A stretch of DNA of 7,391 bases from DASRCB01 sp035653295. GTDB lineage: Bacteria > Acidobacteriota > Terriglobia > Bryobacterales > Bryobacteraceae. Below are positions 5,273 to 7,391 of this stretch, in pieces. Every line of letters starts with the position of its first letter. Position 1 is the stretch's first letter. The stretch covers positions 1 to 7,391 of the forward strand of contig DASRCB010000277.1 of NCBI GenBank assembly GCA_035653295.1, written 5' to 3'. The position numbers were made by a program, and so were the translations under genes. Under the pieces are notes generated by a model. The model was not told where the DNA came from. It worked only from the letters and a program-made list of their open reading frames with translations, and did not search any database.

Positions 5273-6361
5273 GCGCAGGACATTGCTTCCGCGGCTACAA
5301 TTCCCGCCTCCTGGTACACCGATCCTGGATTTCTCGAGCAGGAGAAAGAGAGCATCTTCTGGCGTACGTGGCAGCCCGTGGCCCACGCTGCCAGAGTTGC
5401 CGCGCCGGGGTACTGGCAGGCGGGCGAGATCACGGGCGAACCCTGCGCCGTGGTGCGCGGCGGAGATGGGGTGCTGCGGGCGTTTTCCAATGTCTGCCGT
5501 CACCGGGCGTCCACCATTCTGGAAGGGCACGGCTGCTCGAAATCGCTGCGCTGTCCGTATCACGCGTGGACCTATTCGCTGGAGGGGGCGCTGCTGGTCG
5601 CTCCCGAGTTCGAGGATGTCGAGAACTGGGACCGCGCGGACGTCCGACTTCCGGAGATGCCGCTGGAAACGTGGGGACCATTCGTGTTCGTCAACGTGGA
5701 CGGGCAGGCGCCGCCCCTCAGCGAGTTCCTCGGCGATATCCCCGCGCGGGTGACGCAGCTGGGCTGCCCGGTGGACCAGTTACATTTCTCCTATCGTCGC
5801 GACTATCTCATCAAATGCAACTGGAAAGTCTACATCGATAACTATCTCGAGGGTTATCACCTGCCCGCCGCGCACCCGTCGTTGTTTCGCGAGCTCGATT
5901 ACAACAACTACCGCGTTGAGACGTTCCGCTATTACTCATCGCAGCACGCGCCCATCCGCCCGCCGCATCCGAAGCATGACGAACCCCGGCGGTACACTTC
6001 CGCCGACGCCGGAAATCGCGCGCTGTATTTCTGGATTTTCCCCAACTTCATGCTGAACGTCTACCCGGATAATCTGAGCAGCAATATTATCCTGCCGGTA
6101 GGCCACGATCAGACCCTGACGATTTTCGAATGGTTCACCTACGCCGCAGACGGCGCGGCGAAGGAGATCCACCCCGAGACGGTGGCTTTCAGCGACGAGA
6201 TTCAGCAGGAGGACATTCGCATCTGCGAGAACGTCCAAAGGGGGTTGGCGTCCAGGACGTACGACCGCGGCCGGTACTCGGTCAGGCGCGAAAACGGGGT
6301 GTACCACTTCCACCGCCTGGTTGAGGAATTTGTGCAGAATCGTCAGCCGAGTGACGCCTGA
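5270..6361 (+). CDS. Rieske non-heme iron oxygenase, alpha subunit (choline/carnitine monooxygenase-like)
   Basis: The 363-residue protein is a full-length ring-hydroxylating-oxygenase alpha subunit. The N-terminal Rieske domain binds a 2Fe-2S cluster through C76-x-H78 and C95-x2-H98 (NVCRHRAST and RCPYHAW, with 16 residues between). The C-terminal catalytic domain has the mononuclear iron site: H197 and H202 in NYLEGYHLPAAH, with D315 in EDIRICENVQRG as the third ligand. The residue three before the first His, which carries electrons between the centres of adjacent subunits, is Glu194, not the Asp of naphthalene dioxygenase. Glu there is known from carnitine monooxygenase CntA. Relatives act on quaternary amines (choline, carnitine, glycine betaine) or aromatic acids; the substrate here is not proven. 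No ferredoxin reductase or beta subunit is in the window, so electrons must come from a partner encoded elsewhere. It lies 24 bp after the PAP2 gene and ends 19 bp before a terminator. Confidence 0.93.
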   Translation: MAQDIASAATIPASWYTDPGFLEQEKESIFWRTWQPVAHAARVAAPGYWQAGEITGEPCAVVRGGDGVLRAFSNVCRHRASTILEGHGCSKSLRCPYHAWTYSLEGALLVAPEFEDVENWDRADVRLPEMPLETWGPFVFVNVDGQAPPLSEFLGDIPARVTQLGCPVDQLHFSYRRDYLIKCNWKVYIDNYLEGYHLPAAHPSLFRELDYNNYRVETFRYYSSQHAPIRPPHPKHDEPRRYTSADAGNRALYFWIFPNFMLNVYPDNLSSNIILPVGHDQTLTIFEWFTYAADGAAKEIHPETVAFSDEIQQEDIRICENVQRGLASRTYDRGRYSVRRENGVYHFHRLVEEFVQNRQPSDA

Positions 6362-6379
6362 GTCGGGTACCATAGGGTC

Positions 6380-6410
6380 GGGGAACCGCTCCGCGGATCC
6401 CCCAGTTTTT
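6380..6410 (+). terminator. Rho-independent terminator after the Rieske gene
   Basis: GGGGA (6380-6384) pairs with TCCCC (6398-6402), and CCG (6386-6388) with CGG (6394-6396). One A-A mismatch lies between the two helices and a 5-nt loop closes the hairpin. CAG and then five T (6406-6410) follow at once. It lies 19 bp after the TGA at 6359-6361 and should end the PAP2-Rieske transcript. Confidence 0.85.
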
Positions 6411-6418
6411 CGGAGGAC

Positions 6419-6464
6419 GCGCGCTCGGCGCCTCTAACCTATTCCTCCTCGACCGGGCGCGCGC
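6419..6464. repeat. GC-rich inverted repeat, possible second hairpin
   Basis: GCGCGCTCGG at 6419-6428 pairs with CCGGGCGCGC at 6453-6462 over 10 bp, with one G-T wobble. The loop is a 24-nt pyrimidine-rich stretch. It sits between the Rieske terminator and the 3' end of the leftward TadE-like gene. On the + strand it is followed by a loose T-rich stretch (ATTCTTT) but no clean T run; on the - strand no T run follows. It may act as a back-stop terminator or RNA stabiliser. Confidence 0.45.
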
Positions 6465-6478
6465 ATTCTTTGCGGCTG

Positions 6479-6916
6479 CTATTGCGTGTAGGGCATTTCC
6501 GAATCGCCCGACAGCGTCGTCGAACGCCCCAGGATAATTCTGAAGACGGGGTCTGGCTGGTATGTGGTTACTACCTTAATGGACCCAGGCGCGATACCCA
6601 GCGGGCTGGTGCTCGCTGCCAACGTCTCCCCGTTGACGCTGACGGTTAGCCGCTTCGGATCAATTCCGACTGCCAGGGCGCGGACGTGCTCGACGACACG
6701 GCCGCAGGTCAGGGGCGCCGAACTGCCGGCGCCGTGCACTGCCGCGAAGCGTGCGCCCTCCCGGGCGAGATACGGCATCTCATTGTAGGCGTGTACGATC
6801 CGGGCCACATCGGTCAGCGCAAGCAGAACCAAAATCAGCACCGTCAGGACCAGCGCCGACTCCACCATGGCGCTGCCCCTCTGACGTTCCCTTCGGCGGC
6901 TCATCCTTGTAAACAT
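6479..6916 (-). CDS. TadE-like pseudopilin (Flp pilus assembly family)
   Basis: The 145-residue product has a short basic leader, then RGSAMVESALVLTV, the start of the TadE domain. One transmembrane helix spans about residues 18-40 and is followed by the conserved LAREGARFAAVHG block. G14 followed by SAMVE, with Glu at +5 (E19), fits prepilin-type cleavage by a TadV-like peptidase. The remaining part is a periplasmic beta-rich domain (RLTVSVNGET, GSIKVVTTYQPDPVFRIIL) with a single Cys in LTCGRV. TadE/TadF proteins are minor pseudopilins of tight-adherence secretion systems. ATG 6916 is chosen because GGAG (6923-6926) lies 6 nt upstream. ATG 6904 has no spaced Shine-Dalgarno, and ATG 7009 adds 31 low-complexity residues. 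No other tad gene (ATPase, tadB/C, rcpA) is in the window, so it is an orphan here. A divergent lipoprotein gene lies upstream. Confidence 0.88.
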   Translation of the reverse strand: MFTRMSRRRERQRGSAMVESALVLTVLILVLLALTDVARIVHAYNEMPYLAREGARFAAVHGAGSSAPLTCGRVVEHVRALAVGIDPKRLTVSVNGETLAASTSPLGIAPGSIKVVTTYQPDPVFRIILGRSTTLSGDSEMPYTQ

Positions 6917-6922
6917 CGGCGG

Positions 6923-6926
6923 CTCC
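6923..6926 (-). promoter_or_regulatory. Ribosome binding site of the TadE-like gene
   Basis: On the - strand GGAG lies 6 nt before the ATG at 6914-6916, with a second AGGAG at 6928-6932. This supports the 6916 start over the in-frame ATGs at 6904 and 7009. Confidence 0.6.
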
Positions 6927-7037
6927 GCTCCTGAGCTTGAGCCTGCAGTTCCTATCCCGGTCACCGCAGCGGCGGCGAGTGGACGCCTTCCCTGCCCCGC
7001 GCACAGCACAACGGAACAAACCGTAACGCGAGTGAAA

Positions 7038-7055
7038 TGCCGGTACGGTCCGGCA
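7038..7055. repeat. Short palindrome TGCCGG-n6-CCGGCA
   Basis: Perfect 6-bp arms, 7038-7043 and 7050-7055, flank a 6-bp spacer 13 bp before the putative GTG start of the lipoprotein gene. The place suits an operator or a 5'-leader hairpin, but arms this short occur often by chance in GC-rich DNA. Confidence 0.3.
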
Positions 7056-7068
7056 ATCTACTTAAGCG

Positions 7069-7391
7069 GTGGGGTTGCATGCCGGGCGTTTCGCGCTCAT
7101 CTCCGTTACCCTTCTGTGCCTTGGGTGCGGCATTCCGCGCGACCCGGAGCACACGCTGGAGCGCGTCCAGCACCAGCGGCAGGTCCGGGTTGGGGTGTCC
7201 GAGAATCCACCGTGGGTAAGCGGCACGGCGGACGTCGGTGAGCCGAACGGGGCGGAGGTGACCCTGGTGCGCCAGTTCGCCGCCGAACTCGCCGCGAAGC
7301 CGGTCTGGATTCGAGGCTCAGAGCAGCAGCACATGGAGGCGCTGCGGCGGTTCGAACTGGACATGGCCATCGCCGGATTCGACAACACCAC
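7069..7391 (+). CDS. Solute-binding lipoprotein, SBP family 3 (3' end outside window)
   Basis: Frame 1 is open from the TAA at 7063-7065 to the window edge, about 107 codons. From GTG 7069 the product starts with a short basic region (H4, R7), a hydrophobic core FALISVTLLCLG and Cys20, a lipoprotein-type signal. The -3 residue of the lipobox is Cys, not the usual Leu. The mature part (RQVRVGVSENPPWV, then GAEVTLVRQFAAELAA, then LRRFELDMAIAGF) matches lobe 1 of family-3 periplasmic binding proteins: the R-V-G-V strand with the ligand-binding loop, the G-x-E-x-x-L helix, and the E-L-D-M-A-I-A-G segment. Members capture amino acids or similar small molecules for ABC uptake, or serve as sensors. 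TTG 7075 is an alternative start, since no ATG is available. The transporter partners would lie to the right. The opposite-strand open frames here are shadows. Confidence 0.8.
   Translation, partial: MGLHAGRFALISVTLLCLGCGIPRDPEHTLERVQHQRQVRVGVSENPPWVSGTADVGEPNGAEVTLVRQFAAELAAKPVWIRGSEQQHMEALRRFELDMAIAGFDNT

Larger units (their letters stand above)
6917..7068. promoter_or_regulatory. Divergent intergenic region, TadE-like / solute-binding lipoprotein
   Basis: These 152 bp are the longest non-coding stretch in the window and must carry the starts of two divergent transcripts. I find no convincing -35/-10 pair on either strand. One small palindrome, at 7038-7055, is listed separately. The - strand frame stays open to an ATG at 7009, but the residues it adds look like translated intergenic DNA. 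Confidence 0.4.

Noticed and set aside
7062..7391. A - strand open frame at the right edge
   Set aside because: It is antisense to the solute-binding lipoprotein, whose + strand frame gives recognisable family-3 binding-protein motifs and a lipoprotein signal.

Overview
This window looks like a piece of chromosome from a GC-rich, Gram-negative bacterium. Supporting traits are lipoprotein and Sec-type signal peptides, a zinc-ribbon thioredoxin of the TrxC type, a YqiA-type esterase and a TadE-like pseudopilin. The gene mix and protein flavour recall soil Acidobacteriota of the Solibacter/Bryobacter type; that is inference from general resemblance, not a demonstrated assignment. Coding density is very high. 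The longest gaps are 152 bp (6917-7068) and 117 bp (6362-6478). I see no tRNA, rRNA, CRISPR array, insertion sequence or phage gene.

Layout, left to right. The last 24 codons of a histidine kinase (1-75, +) run tail-to-tail into a 12-repeat ankyrin protein (53-1228, -). Divergent from it by 21 bp is a rightward run of three genes: a small P-loop polynucleotide-kinase-like protein (1250-1705), an exported protein of unknown function (1653-2540) and a YqiA-like alpha/beta-hydrolase (2540-3202). The last two are joined by a TGATG stop/start overlap. Facing them is a leftward pair: trxC-like thioredoxin (4143-4577) followed by a CPBP/CAAX-type membrane protease (3247-4080). Divergent from trxC is a rightward pair: a PAP2 lipid-phosphatase family membrane protein (4628-5245) and a Rieske non-heme iron oxygenase alpha subunit (5270-6361). 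This pair ends at a clear intrinsic terminator (6380-6410). Beyond it lies a leftward orphan TadE-like pseudopilin (6479-6916). Divergent from that is the start of a rightward lipoprotein of the family-3 solute-binding type (7069 to the window edge), with a non-ATG start.

The genes look like independent housekeeping and accessory units, not one pathway. The only strong coupling signals are the TGATG junction at 2538-2542, the 53-bp overlap at 1653-1705 and the 24-bp gap between the PAP2 and Rieske genes. No clearly new multi-gene system is visible. The points most worth a second look are the Rieske oxygenase with Glu at the inter-centre bridging position and no reductase nearby, the tightly packed ankyrin/kinase divergent pair, and the two edge genes (kinase tail and lipoprotein).
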